NCBI GenBank assembly: GCA_022497145.1
Contig: MU385869.1
Coordinates: 310,001 to 374,000, forward strand
Length of the DNA stretch: 64,000 nucleotides
Source of the DNA: Rostrohypoxylon terebratum
Taxonomy: Eukaryota > Ascomycota > Sordariomycetes > Xylariales > Hypoxylaceae
Direction: 5' to 3'
How positions within the stretch are numbered: the stretch's first letter is position 1; each line of letters begins with the position of its first letter. The notes under the pieces are model-generated. The model saw only the letters and a list, made by a program, of their open reading frames with translations, had not been told where the DNA came from and did not search any database. Position numbers and translations under genes: made by a program. This document shows positions 23,672-34,307 of the stretch, piece by piece.

Positions 23672-26031
23672 ATGGCGTTGCGGCGCTCACCCAAAGCAGG
23701 TAAGTAAATTCCATCTTCAGCCTTGTGCAATTTGCCTTATGCGAGATCTTATTTTTGTTCTATATATTATATCAAATATCATCTAACAACTTGAAAATAG
23801 GCAGCCCCAAGTGGCCTGCCAAAATTGTGCCCACTGAGATCTTCTTGAAGATCGCATCCCACTTACTTGACCGCAATGACATCAAGTCTATGCGCCTTGT
23901 CAACCGAGAGTTCAACACGAAGACCATGTTGTGCTTCATGAATCGAGTCGTCTTCAGCTTCGGCCCAGAGCAGAGCCTGAAGCTTGCTAAGAGCCTGGCC
24001 CTTGGCGGAGATCAATCTGCCTTCGACCTGGCAGGTGTAATCGTACGATCGAATTCCTTCAAGACGTGCGCACCCCACATCAAACGCCTCGGGCTCGCTA
24101 TTGAGGTAGGAGAGTCTGAACTTGCTTCTCCCCACTTTGATAACGCAGATGAGATCTATCTCCGACCTTGGAAAAAAACTACTTCATCCGCACCGCCTAA
24201 GCCGTTTCAGCTCCAGTCTCAGACACCGCTGGGTAAAGTGACAACGGCATTGGAGAAACACGAAGGGGTCTTTCGTCTCTTGACCTCTGCTACTGCAGTT
24301 CAAGAGTTGGCATTGTCTTGCGATGCAGGTCTAGGCTATCTTCAGGGCCCTGACGTGAACCCTTTCCAGCCTCCGGGAAACCTACCCGTATTCAGCAAGT
24401 ATCCCGCCGTTCAATTGACGCGGGACATATCTCACCAAGTCGAATTCGACGTGCCGTACAACCTCGAGATTTTGGAGAGTAAGTTGGCGGCTATGGGTGT
24501 GGAGCCCGCGGATGTCCCGGGCAAGATTAACGAGGTCCTCGGAGACATAAATTTGTGGCAATTCGCCTGCGAGCACCGATCTAGACCCCCTCTACCTCCC
24601 CGCCCTGGTCGGGAAGATGTTCGACGCCCATCGGCACACAGCGACATCATCCGATTACAGCCGGATCAGTTGACTAGAAACCAGAGATGGTACCTGCAAC
24701 GGCATTTGACAGCACAACACGCCCTCTTGCTGTCCTTCGTGATGACGATGATCGATAGTGGCAACGTCTTTGAGAATTTGATCAAGCTAAACCTCGCTCG
24801 CATTCCGAGCTTTCATCTCGAAGGTCTATGCCGTATGGAGTTCTGGCAGTCTTTGCCGCAAGTTGAGGATGTCTCACTAGGCGTTATTCCCGACTGGCGG
24901 GCCTTGGTTCAAGAAAACCAGGACGACGTCTTCGTTGCTGTAAAACAGCTATACCCCACCAGTGCAATTCCCAAGGTGTACGAGTTGCTGAAGAATTATA
25001 TCGGCGTACAGACCAACATCAAACGCCTTCATTTTGAGTGGCTCTGCGGCGGAGAGTTCGCCGCCGGAGCCTTGCAGCGGAACTGCCATATCCTTCCGGC
25101 ACCGTTCCTGAAGCGGCACCGAATGGTAATCGATTCTCGCTCTGAGAATCTTCTCATTCTGCCGCACATCGCCAAATTATCTCTGAAGAATTGTTGGTTT
25201 GCACCCAACGTTTTCTATCGTATCGTGAACACCATGATGAGAGACCACAAACTCGAATGCCTTGAGCTAGAGTCGGTCTCGCTTAGCGGCCCTCCTATAT
25301 TGAGGGGTGCCATGCCGGACACCGAGATGGCACCACTCAGGAAGCATAAAATGGGTGGTATGAATGGCGAAAGCGAGTACACCCTTCGAGAGCCCCCTTA
25401 CCTATCTTGGGGAAGCGTCATCGATGCGCTCGCTCCTGTTCAGGGCATTAGCGAATTACTATTCCAGGAGACCAACAGATCTAGGCCCATCCAGTTGGTG
25501 AAAGACAATAAGCTCCGAAAACTTGTTTTCAAGTCCTGCGGTTATGTTTCCATTCCCGATACACGCTTTATCTCGGATCGTCGTTTCAAAAGCATCCTGA
25601 TCCCCATCAGAGTCGCGTTGATGAAGCTGAGGTTCCTTCAGAGGATTATACCAAAGATGCGTCAAATGGCCAATTTCATGCAGATCTCTACGGACAGACA
25701 CCTAGGTTCGGTCCTCGGCTTCGTTGATCCTCTCGAGATGTTGGCTTTGGAGAAGGTGTATGGATTAAAGGGGGGGTGGAATGCAGTGTACGGCGGGGCC
25801 ATGATCAACGCAGCCGTTGTTGACGGTATCTTTTGTCCTGGCATGGGTCGTTTTTCGGGAACGATCGAACGTAACGAAGCCAACGAGTTAGATTATGAAC
25901 CCGAGTTAATCGACTTTCAGATGGATACTAGCAGGTTCGAGAATGGCTACAACGACAGCGCTGGCTTGGATGATCTTCTCCGTAAGCTAGAGGAGAGCAA
26001 AGAATATCCCAAACCCGAACGAAGACAATAG
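23672..26031 (+). CDS. F-box protein
   Basis: There are two exons, 23672-23699 and 23801-26031, giving 752 aa. The short first exon encodes MALRRSPKA. Its donor GTAAGT and the acceptor AAAATAG join it in frame to GSPKWPAKIVPTEIF. The frame is also open through the intron, so reading without splicing would give a false hydrophobic N-terminus. Residues about 14-55 form an F-box (KIVPTEIFLKIASHLLDRND, then SMRLVNREFN), the segment that binds Skp1 in SCF ubiquitin ligases. The remaining 700 residues contain leucine-rich-repeat-like stretches (IAKLSLKNCWF; LECLELESVSLSG; NKLRKLVFKSCG), consistent with a substrate-binding part. The substrate is unknown. The F-box call is good; the SCF role follows from the family. 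Confidence 0.85.
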
Positions 26032-27069
26032 CTTTGAGTAGGCCTTTTCAACTAGGCAGCTAGGCCGTTGCTTTTTCTTTTTTTTTTCTTCACATCCACT
26101 TTTCATGCTTTCGACTCGTTATTTCCTTCTTTCATGGTCGCATGGTCGCATGGTTGCATGGATATGCATCGGTGGCGTTGGGAGTTTACGGGAACACAGG
26201 TCAATAGATGATTACTCGAAAGGGGCTGGGTACCTATACGGTGTCCTTCCAAAAGGCCGGCAACGACTCCTTTCCTCTTTCTCTTATGGATTTGATATAC
26301 CCCGATCGCAAACTCAAACGCACCTTCTAACGAACGATACCCCTGACAGCATTCAGTGCTAATTTGGCACTACGGCACATTGACTTTTTCACCTTACCTC
26401 AGAACACCAACGGTCCACGATTCTTGCGCGCGTCTGCTATTTCTTCCTGTTCTTACAGAACGTGGTAGGATAAGCTTCCGCGAGCCTTGAATGGGGTGGA
26501 TGAACTTTCGTAACTTTTACATTGAGAGGCTGGTATAGAGGCATGGGTGAGCTTCTGCGAATGGAATTCGGAGATCATGTAATTCTTCGATTTGTACGAT
26601 GAAACGCGGTGCATTCTAGATAGACCTCACTTCACTGGTAGACTAGGCTAGGTACATACCCAATAAAAGTACTACCACATTCTGGTGAGAATACGTGATA
26701 TTGATATTAATGACTGAGCAATTCCTTACGCAGATATACGGATTTATGTCCATATACGTGAGTTTCAGGTAGGTTCGTGGGTTGGATTCGGCCGTTTTCC
26801 ACATGGCGAAGGCTCACAGCTACCACAGCCATCTAGTTCCAGAAGGGCCATCATTCGTCACAAGCAAGGATATAATAGCACCATAGAAATTGTTCAGTAA
26901 CTTTTTGGTATTTGGGGAATCACGAAGATCTTAATTCGCGAGTTTGCATGCCAGAAACCTAGACCCATGCTTTACGACCGCCTTGACACCAGGAGGAAAA
27001 GCACTAAAACCCCGAACCTTCTCAATTAATCATTTCACATCACCTGCCCCGTTCCCCTTCTAAGGGAAT
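26032..27069. other. Intergenic region between convergent genes
   Basis: This is the 3' flank of the F-box gene (+) and of RPL17 (-). No supportable gene was seen. Confidence 0.6.
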
Positions 27070-28028
27070 TTACGCGGCAGTGATGGCCTGGCGGATACGA
27101 GCACCACGTTGTCGGGAGCTCAAGTGTGTGGGCTCACGAACGACAGCCTCGGACTTCTGGACAACCTCCTCACCCTCAGTTAGGATCAACTCGACGTGGC
27201 ACGGGTTCGACATGTAGGGGTTGATCTGTACACCAAGCATTAGTGGACCTGAATTTGCGTAGCTTCTAGGGTATTTGGAAACATACACGACCGTGCGCAC
27301 GGTAAGTTCGTCTTCGCTGCTTGGGGGCCTGGTTGACTTGGATGTGCTTGACGATGAGGTTGCTGGTGTCGAGACCCTTGGCATCGGCGTTCGACTCAGC
27401 GTTCTTCAGGAGACCGAGCAGGAACTCGGCAGACTTTACGGGCCATCGAGCCTTAGAGACACCGAACTGCTTGCCTATTCGTACCAGATATGTCAGCCTA
27501 TTTGTCCATTATAACCCTCGTGACCATAGAATTGAGTTCCATCCATATATACGTATGTATATATGTATTGCGATTTTCCCACAAATCCTAAGATTATTCG
27601 GATAGAGCGTTCGTACCTTGGGCGGTTCGGCCAGTGCTGCCAGCATATCGTCGCATGGGGACAGCCTCGGTCTTCTCCTTCACATTCTCTAGGAACTTAA
27701 CAGCGCGGGTCAACTTCCAGCCGTTGATGGCCTGGGCGGTTTCTCGGGTGTTCTTGAAGGAAACTCGGAGGTAGGCACCGCGGGCGCGGGCAGACTTCGC
27801 CGAGTCGATCTCGGTAGCGGCGTATCGGACCTGTATAGGATATAGAATTAGTAACTATCGCCCTCAACGTCTCGTTTTCGCTGTTGGCAACAGAATGTGG
27901 GATGCGGGATGTAGGATGCGGCGGCATGATTGATTTTGTGTCGCAGAACAAGATAAATTTTTCATGATTATCCCGGCATTAAGGGTTATTCGAATGTACT
28001 GAATCGCATGGGAGTTTGGACATACCAT
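27070..28028 (-). CDS. RPL17: 60S ribosomal protein L17 (uL22)
   Basis: Exons: 28028-28026, 27830-27617, 27474-27287 and 27225-27070, encoding 186 aa, the usual length for eukaryotic uL22. The first coding exon is the ATG alone: ATG|GTATGT is followed by TACAG|GTCCGATACGCC, giving the family N-terminus MVRYAATEIDSAKSARARGA. Later blocks include VSFKNTRETAQAINGWKL, MRRYAGSTGRTAQGKQFG, ARWPVKSAEFLLGLLKNAES, KHIQVNQAPKQRRRTYRAHG and the C-terminal INPYMSNPCHVELIL, ending IRQAITAA. uL22 lines the exit tunnel of the large subunit. It is transcribed divergently from fibrillarin, with start codons 483 bp apart. The frame is open upstream of the ATG, but family homology fixes the start. Confidence 0.97.
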
Positions 28029-28511
28029 CGTGTCTGCTGGTGTGGCGTTGAGATATATGATGGACTCGGTAACGTTGGTTGAATTGAAGATTTTCGCGAA
28101 GTCAAGTTCGGGAAAGTTCAAATTGTGGAAAATGTTGAGTTGTGTGGCCTCGCTTAACCCTGAATAGTGTGTGTGCTGGTACCAGAAAGGTACGTACCTC
28201 CTGAGAAAAGAGGTGACCCACTTGACTAAAATATCCTTCTTATCGATAATGATTTCGAAGTTCCTGACGGCGAATCTTCGGGGGTTTTTGGAGCTCGGAC
28301 CATACTTTTGTCAATGCAAAGAAGGTAGCTCCAAAATTTTTTTCTTCTGAAGCTTGAGGCAGGATTTTTTTTTTGTTAACGAAGCTTAACCGCTTACCTT
28401 GAAAATTTCTTCCAATTGCCGACCACCAAACACTTAACGCGACAAACAACGCGATAGAAGTTCGTCGCAAATACTTATAAATCTGATCTACGACATTACT
28501 CTCATTTGAAT
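28029..28511. promoter_or_regulatory. Divergent RPL17/NOP1 upstream region
   Basis: This 483-bp stretch separates the start codons of two ribosome-production genes transcribed in opposite directions, so it must hold both promoters and leaders. T-rich runs are present near 28338 and 28367. I could not identify a named transcription-factor site with confidence. Confidence 0.7.
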
Positions 28512-29670
28512 ATGGGTTTTACGAGAGGAGGTCGAGGCGGTGGTGGTGGCCGCGGTGGTGGCCGAGGAGGCTTTGGTGACCGAGGTGGTTTCGGTGGACG
28601 AGGAGGTGGTCGTGGAGGTGCTCGAGGTGAGTTCAGACCAAAGGAACCTTCAAGGTTACCTATATTATATAATTTGAAGTATTAACCCGATTCATAGGCG
28701 GCGCGCGAGGTGGTCGAGGTGGACCTGCTGGCCGTGGTGGTCCCGGTGGTCGAGGACGTGGAGCTCCTAGAGGTGGTGGCCGAGGAGGCGCACGCGGCGG
28801 TGCAAAAGGTGGTGCCAAGGTCGTTGTCGTAAGTAAACACTATATCTTTTTTCTTATGCTCCCTTTGCATTAAGCTAAGGCTAATCTACCCCTTCTAAAG
28901 GAACCCCACCGTCATGAAGGCGTGTTCGTCTCGCGGGGTAAGGAAGATCACTTGCTCACCCGAAGCATTGCTCCTGGTATCGAAGTCTATGGCGAGAAGC
29001 GAGTTTCAGTCGATTCTACCACCAAAGGAGAAGATGGTGCTCCTATAACTACCAAGGTCGAATACCGAATCTGGAATCCTTTCCGAAGCAAGTTGGCGGC
29101 TGGTATTATTGGAGGTATCGACAACATCTACATGAAGCCCGGTTCCAAGGTCTTGTACTTGGGTGCTGCTTCTGGAACTTCAGTTTCTCACGTTGCCGAT
29201 ATTGTCGGCCCTACTGGAAACGTCTACGCCGTCGAATTCTCCCATCGCTCTGGCCGAGACCTGGTCAACATGGCCCAGAACCGAACGAATGTCATTCCCA
29301 TTGTCGAAGATGCCCGGCATCCTATGAAGTACCGCATGCTCGTACCAATGGTTGACTGCATCTTCGCCGACGTTGCCCAGCCTGATCAGGCTCGTATCGT
29401 TGCCCTGAACGCTCACATGTTCCTGAAGGTTGGCGGTGGTGTGGTTATCTCCATTAAAGCCAACTGTATCGACAGTACAGCTGCTCCGGAGGCCGTCTTC
29501 GCGCAAGAAGTCCAGAAGCTGAGGGCAGAGCGTATCAAGCCCCAGGAACAACTTACGCTAGGTATGATATCTCCCGTCCCCTTCAGACTGCCTAATACTA
29601 ACCTGCAATCCTAGAACCCTATGAACGAGACCACTGTATCGTCATTGGACAATACCAAGAGGCGAAGTAA
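28512..29670 (+). CDS. NOP1: Fibrillarin, snoRNA-guided rRNA 2'-O-methyltransferase
   Basis: Exons: 28512-28626, 28698-28828, 28901-29561 and 29615-29670, giving 320 aa. Exons 1-2 encode an RGG/GAR region (residues 1-82, MGFTRGGRGGGGGRGG...). This is the arginine-methylated, phase-separating tail typical of eukaryotic fibrillarin. Exon 3 carries the Rossmann methyltransferase: NPFRSKLAAGIIGGID, the SAM motif KVLYLGAASGTSVSHVAD, NVYAVEFSHRSGRDL, VEDARHPMKYRMLV and VDCIFADVAQPDQ. It ends LEPYERDHCIVIGQYQEAK. The enzyme methylates rRNA 2'-OH groups in the nucleolus as part of box C/D snoRNPs. All motifs are intact and the length is normal. Intron positions (28627-28697, 28829-28900, 29562-29614) have clean GT-AG borders. 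Confidence 0.97.
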
Positions 29671-30188
29671 ACATCTCAGAGATTAGGAGGCAACCTGCCT
29701 TGTGCTAGGAAAGTCTTGGTGTGACGTTCACGATTCGCATGGTTCATGGGAAGGAGTTACTCCCAACGGGCAACGGCGACTAGGCGTTATGGGGGTCGGG
29801 TTTCTTGCTAATTCAACTGTGTATAGTTCCATTAGGAACTTTTGTCTGGTCAATACCACATAGGCAGTTTGGTCCGCGCATTAGTCTATTTCTCTGATAT
29901 GAAAAGTTTTCCCTTGCGGCCAGCAGCATCTCAATTCGCACCCTAGTATCTTGGAGGTCTAGTCACTAGGTAGATCTCTCTGACCCGAAATCGTGCTAAC
30001 CTGCCAGTCCTCAGTATAACTTAGAGGTAGAACGGCGATTTGTTTCTTAACACACCGCACAAACCCTTTTTACTAAGCTAACGACACAGCAAGCATCTCT
30101 ATCTCGAACTCTCACAAGTCGAGGCAATACGCGAACACCCACCTAGCCGCCACCTCTCGTAATCCTTCACCTAACTTCTCTTCATAAC
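29671..30188. other. Intergenic region between convergent genes
   Basis: This is the 3' flanks of NOP1 (+) and of the Asn-rich gene (-). No gene was seen. Confidence 0.6.
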
Positions 30189-31688
30189 TCAGTACATACC
30201 CTCAGAATCCCCCGAAGCCGATCGCCCCCTATACGCAGCAAAGCTCTGACCCAGCGGCCGCGCAGACGACACATCCACCTTCGTCGGTCCACAAGTGCTC
30301 GTCACAGCCGGCATCTGCGGCGGCTCCCAAGCTGGGACAGGCGGTTTCTCGGCCGCTCCCAACGTGCTCCCTAACTTCGCCTCCCGCTCTTCAGCCGCAC
30401 ACCCGGCACAGCTAGTCGCCCCTATCCCTAGCATCCCAAAGCCCGAGACCGGCATCGGGTTACCTATACTAGCGTTTAAGTTGAAGTTACTGGCGTTGGC
30501 ATTGGCATGGAGGTTGGTATTATTAGGGTTGGTATTGGTATTGGTACTTGTGTAAGCAGGACTGCAATCCGGCAACGACACATCCTCTAGCGTCGTGGGC
30601 GGCTTCGGCAGTGCCGTTAACGGCACACGGGCTGAATATGTCGTCGTCGTCGGGTTCTCGTACGGGGGCCAGGGCCAGGGCCCAGGCCAAAGCCAATTCC
30701 CTGCCCCTCTGCCCACTCCCGCTCCCACTCCTATTCCCCCTCCCCCCCCATCTCCTCCTCCCGCCTTCTGCTTCAAAAGCTCTAGATACTGCTCCGCCTC
30801 CGGCCCAGCAAACTTAGGATTCCCTCCTAGATTCAGATTCGGCCCCATATTCTGATTCTGATTCTGGTTCTGATTTGGATTCGGATTCTGACCCGGTAGA
30901 TGAGAATGCGGATGCGGATGCGGATGCGGGAAAGCCGGAAACAGCCTCGGGTCAGCAGCCCCGACAAGCAGGACGCGCGTAACGGGCTCGGGCTGCCAGT
31001 CCATCTCGTCGGCGCTCTCGAACCCGACACCCACGTCCTCGGCCCACTCGCGGAAGCGGTCGCCGCACGCGCGGAGGGCGTGCGCGGCCCAGTTGCGGAA
31101 GCGCAGGTTCGCGCGCCGCACCGCGCTGCACTCGGTGCAGAAGCGGCTTCTGTTTCCCCCGCCTGCTGCTACTGCTCCTCGCCCGTGCCCGTCGTGGTGG
31201 GGGTGGGAGTGGTTGGGGGGAGGGAATGGGGTGGTGGTGGTGGTGGTGGTGGAGGAGGAGGGGGGGAACAGCGATCCCGCGAAGGGGAGGGGCGGCGGCG
31301 TTGTGAGGAGGATGTCGGGGTCGGAGGGATGGCTGGATGGGCTGGGAGCGTTTCTATGATTGTTATTATTACGATTATTATTGCGGTGCTTGCGTTGATT
31401 CGTATTTGGGTTTGGGGCGTTATGGTGGTGGTTACGATTAAACGGATTTCTTTGCGCTTGACCGCCGCCGCGTCTAACACCACGAATATTTCCGTTGCGG
31501 TATGACTGGGCTCCTCGGCCGCGAGCTGGAAAAGGTTGACCTCCTCTCCTGTTAGCCGGGCTACGGTTTGTCGGGGGCGGGTCGACGCCCTGCATGAGGT
31601 GGTCGCCGTCGAAACCTACGGTTCCTGTTCCCCATCTGTTATCGCCATGACCTTTCGGATGCCGATTTCTATTCCTCTTCCTTGACAT
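30189..31688 (-). CDS. Low-complexity Asn/Gly/Pro-rich protein
   Basis: This is a single-exon gene of 499 aa starting ATG TCA AGG (MSRKRNRNRHPKGHG). The N-terminal 180 residues are basic and rich in Arg, Gly, Asn and His (RRGGGQAQRNPF; poly-Asn at about 101-110; poly-Thr at 147-153). Residues about 182-251 are the only ordered-looking part: FCTECSAVRRANLRFRNWAA, HALRACGDRFREWAEDVG, then EPVTRVLLVGAADPRLF. The CxxC could be part of a metal site, but a full set of ligands is not obvious. About 267-290 is an alternating Asn/Gln-Pro repeat. The C-terminal half is Gly/Pro/Asn-rich. RGG-like and Asn/Gln-rich composition is typical of RNA-binding or condensate-forming proteins; that is inference. 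No named family is recognised. Confidence 0.8.
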   Translation of the reverse strand: MSRKRNRNRHPKGHGDNRWGTGTVGFDGDHLMQGVDPPPTNRSPANRRGGQPFPARGRGAQSYRNGNIRGVRRGGGQAQRNPFNRNHHHNAPNPNTNQRKHRNNNRNNNNHRNAPSPSSHPSDPDILLTTPPPLPFAGSLFPPSSSTTTTTTTPFPPPNHSHPHHDGHGRGAVAAGGGNRSRFCTECSAVRRANLRFRNWAAHALRACGDRFREWAEDVGVGFESADEMDWQPEPVTRVLLVGAADPRLFPAFPHPHPHPHSHLPGQNPNPNQNQNQNQNMGPNLNLGGNPKFAGPEAEQYLELLKQKAGGGDGGGGGIGVGAGVGRGAGNWLWPGPWPWPPYENPTTTTYSARVPLTALPKPPTTLEDVSLPDCSPAYTSTNTNTNPNNTNLHANANASNFNLNASIGNPMPVSGFGMLGIGATSCAGCAAEEREAKLGSTLGAAEKPPVPAWEPPQMPAVTSTCGPTKVDVSSARPLGQSFAAYRGRSASGDSEGMY

Positions 31689-34162
31689 TATGTATTAACG
31701 AGTTCTTGAATTCGGACGCAAGCTCTACGCGTGGCTTGGCTACTCGTTTGGACTCTACTAATGTCTAGATTCTTAAGTATCACTGAGGAGGTTCTAGGGG
31801 AGATTTATTGATGCCCTAGGCCTTCGGGAGGCCCAAGGGAGCCTGGAAACACTTAAAGGGAGCTTTCTTCATCTTAAACTTCTACCGGCTCTGGCAACTG
31901 AAAGGGTTGCCGTGGCTACATTTTCGTTATGAAACTTCTTCGGACGTTCTAGAAAACAAAGGAGGAAGCCGACGTAGATAAATAAAGTGGTGAGTTTTCC
32001 CCTAAACCACGAAGACTATCCATCAGAGTCTAGTCTTGTAGCAATAGTAGAATCTAGAAGTTTTCTATAGCGAGGCTATCTGAGTCGTCTTATTGAAGTT
32101 GCTTTACAAAGAAACCCTAGGCAGTTGGCGGGAACTCGTCGGTAAGCATGCACCCGTTCTCAGAGTTTACGAGGGAGACAATGATGGACGTGAAGGGTCC
32201 AATAAATATGATTGAACACGCGAATAGCAGCTGACACAAGTGTCGGCTTCTAAAAGCCGCGGGCCTTTGTGAATTTACGCGATGCTCTTCCGTGAGACCT
32301 AGTTTCAACCTTGAAAAGTATAGAGTCGGTGAAAGAATTATTATATCTTATTAGCTCCGGAGGAAGTATTGAAATGGCCGGTATGTTCTACGTCGACTAT
32401 CCTTCATCGATCTCTTCGCTTCTTCAGTCCATTGGAAATGACTTGGTTACCGGGATGCCTGCCTAAGTTTTCGAGATTTTCATGTAGCCAATTTGCAAAT
32501 ATTGAATATCTAACGCAGTAAGGATTCATGGAAAATAAATATCCATGTTCGGCAATATATTCATATTTGGCTATTATGAAAATATTATCTAAGACGAAGA
32601 CGCGGTGTCGAGGCAAGCTTAATCATTTCCACTGTCGTTGGTTAGCGTTACATTTGCCACGATACGAAGGATTCATCTAGCATTCGTAGTATTTGAAGTG
32701 GATTCTAGAAGAATATGAGGCTCTGGAGCAATCTGGAAATGGTTGCTCTCGCTCTTCTTCAAAGCTCAGTCACTACGACTTTGCGGAGGTAGATTCGGAA
32801 CTACCCCAAGGCTAAGGTAGTAATGAGCAATGATGTGCGTGATGCTCGGTCGGAGCTTGCAGTAACTCTTTCGTTCGAAATCTCCCCTTAGACAAATTTC
32901 GGCATATGAAATGAGTGAAATATAAACTTCCTCTCGAGGATACCTACTTCTTTTCAGGGCTGTAAAGAATTAGATCAGGTAAGATTTCTCAAGCTCAGTG
33001 CAATATTAATACGTGCCAAAATCAGTTAATGTTCTTGCAATCTTAAAATTTTGAACGCTAATCCAGCAGCGTTACGATGGTACAGCGCATAAGACAGTAG
33101 ATATTCGTTCCACGACAGTTCGGTAATGCATCGTGAAGGGTAAGTGCTGGGCGTTTGCTGATACTCCGGTTGGTTGCACCTGTGGGAAAACTTTTAGCCC
33201 GCAGGAAATTAGGTGGGCGTCATCATAGACTGAGTGGTTCAGATTGTTTAGTCAAGTTGAACATCAATAACGACTCGACCGAGTTTGACGAGTTGCGATC
33301 AGTTAGGGCATCCCTCCAGCAGTTTCAGCGCTCGTCGAGGTGCAGCTAGCCAGGCGAAGCTCGGTAGCTTGCAGAGAAGAGACGGAGAAGCCTTCATTGG
33401 AAAAGCGGTAGCTCCGGTAGGTAAGTACCTAGGTCCTATTCATGGTCCATGGATGTAAGTGTAAGCTGACGGGCTTAAAGCAGGCAATCAGATATCACGG
33501 AAGTGGTGTAACATATACCCCTCTCTCAATCGCTGTACGCTGAGTAAGTTGATCCGTGGAGAGAAATGATTTTGGTAGATCACTTAATGAATAATGAATT
33601 TGATCTGATCTGATCTGAAAAAGGGAAGGATGGGTGTGAAGATTATATAACGTCGAAGCTTGATATGACGGAGGAGACAAGCTGACCGAGTAGGTTGTGT
33701 TCGCGTAACCGCGGGATGGGACAGAGTGACGGAGATAGCGTTGGAATTGGAAGTGTTCAGGTGTCATGAATCGGAGGCGAAACATAATAGTGCAAGGTAT
33801 AATAGAGAAAAATTCTAACGCGCCACATGGAGAATTGGGAATCTCGACAACGTGGTTGACAAGATTAGCACGGGTCAAAAATCTTTGAGGTTACGAAGGT
33901 TACGAAGTAGAGTTGCTGATAAAGCTTCGCAACATTTTACCTAGCGTTTAAAAGCCCCAAAGTGCTCTTTCTTCTAATAAGCACGTGCCTCATTACTTAA
34001 TATTTATGTATTTTAGGAACAACCTTTAGTAATAATAACCTTTAAAAGCTTTAGAAGGAAGTTAGAAAGGAGTTTAGAGGAAGGATCGATAAAACGAATC
34101 CGCTTGCATCTATCATATTGACAATTGCAGCTTACTTACATGCGCAGTTGCTGTTTAACAGC

Positions 34163-34186
34163 GTGTTAGCGTGTTAGCGTATTAGC
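34163..34186. repeat. Tandem 8-bp units GTGTTAGC
   Basis: There are three consecutive units, the third being GTATTAGC. Confidence 0.75.
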
Positions 34187-34279
34187 GTCGTCGACTAAAG
34201 CTTTTCTTACCACATCTTTTTACCTCTTCATCTCACCTTTTATTGCATACTCGCGTCAGCACCTCTTCTTTTACTCCAC

Positions 34280-34307
34280 ATCCTTCCTATCCTTCCTATC
34301 CTTCCTC
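34280..34307. repeat. Tandem 9-bp units CCTATCCTT
   Basis: About three units lie in a pyrimidine-rich stretch. The tract has no visible function. Confidence 0.75.

Noticed and set aside
30900..31505. 201-codon plus-strand frame opposite the Asn-rich gene
   Set aside because: It is antisense to a low-complexity coding region. The MRMRMR and poly-Gly runs are repeat artefacts.
32404..33878. Short minus-strand frames in the 31.7-35.9 kb gap
   Set aside because: No domains or splice sites fitting a gene were found. They may be relics, but nothing supports a specific call.
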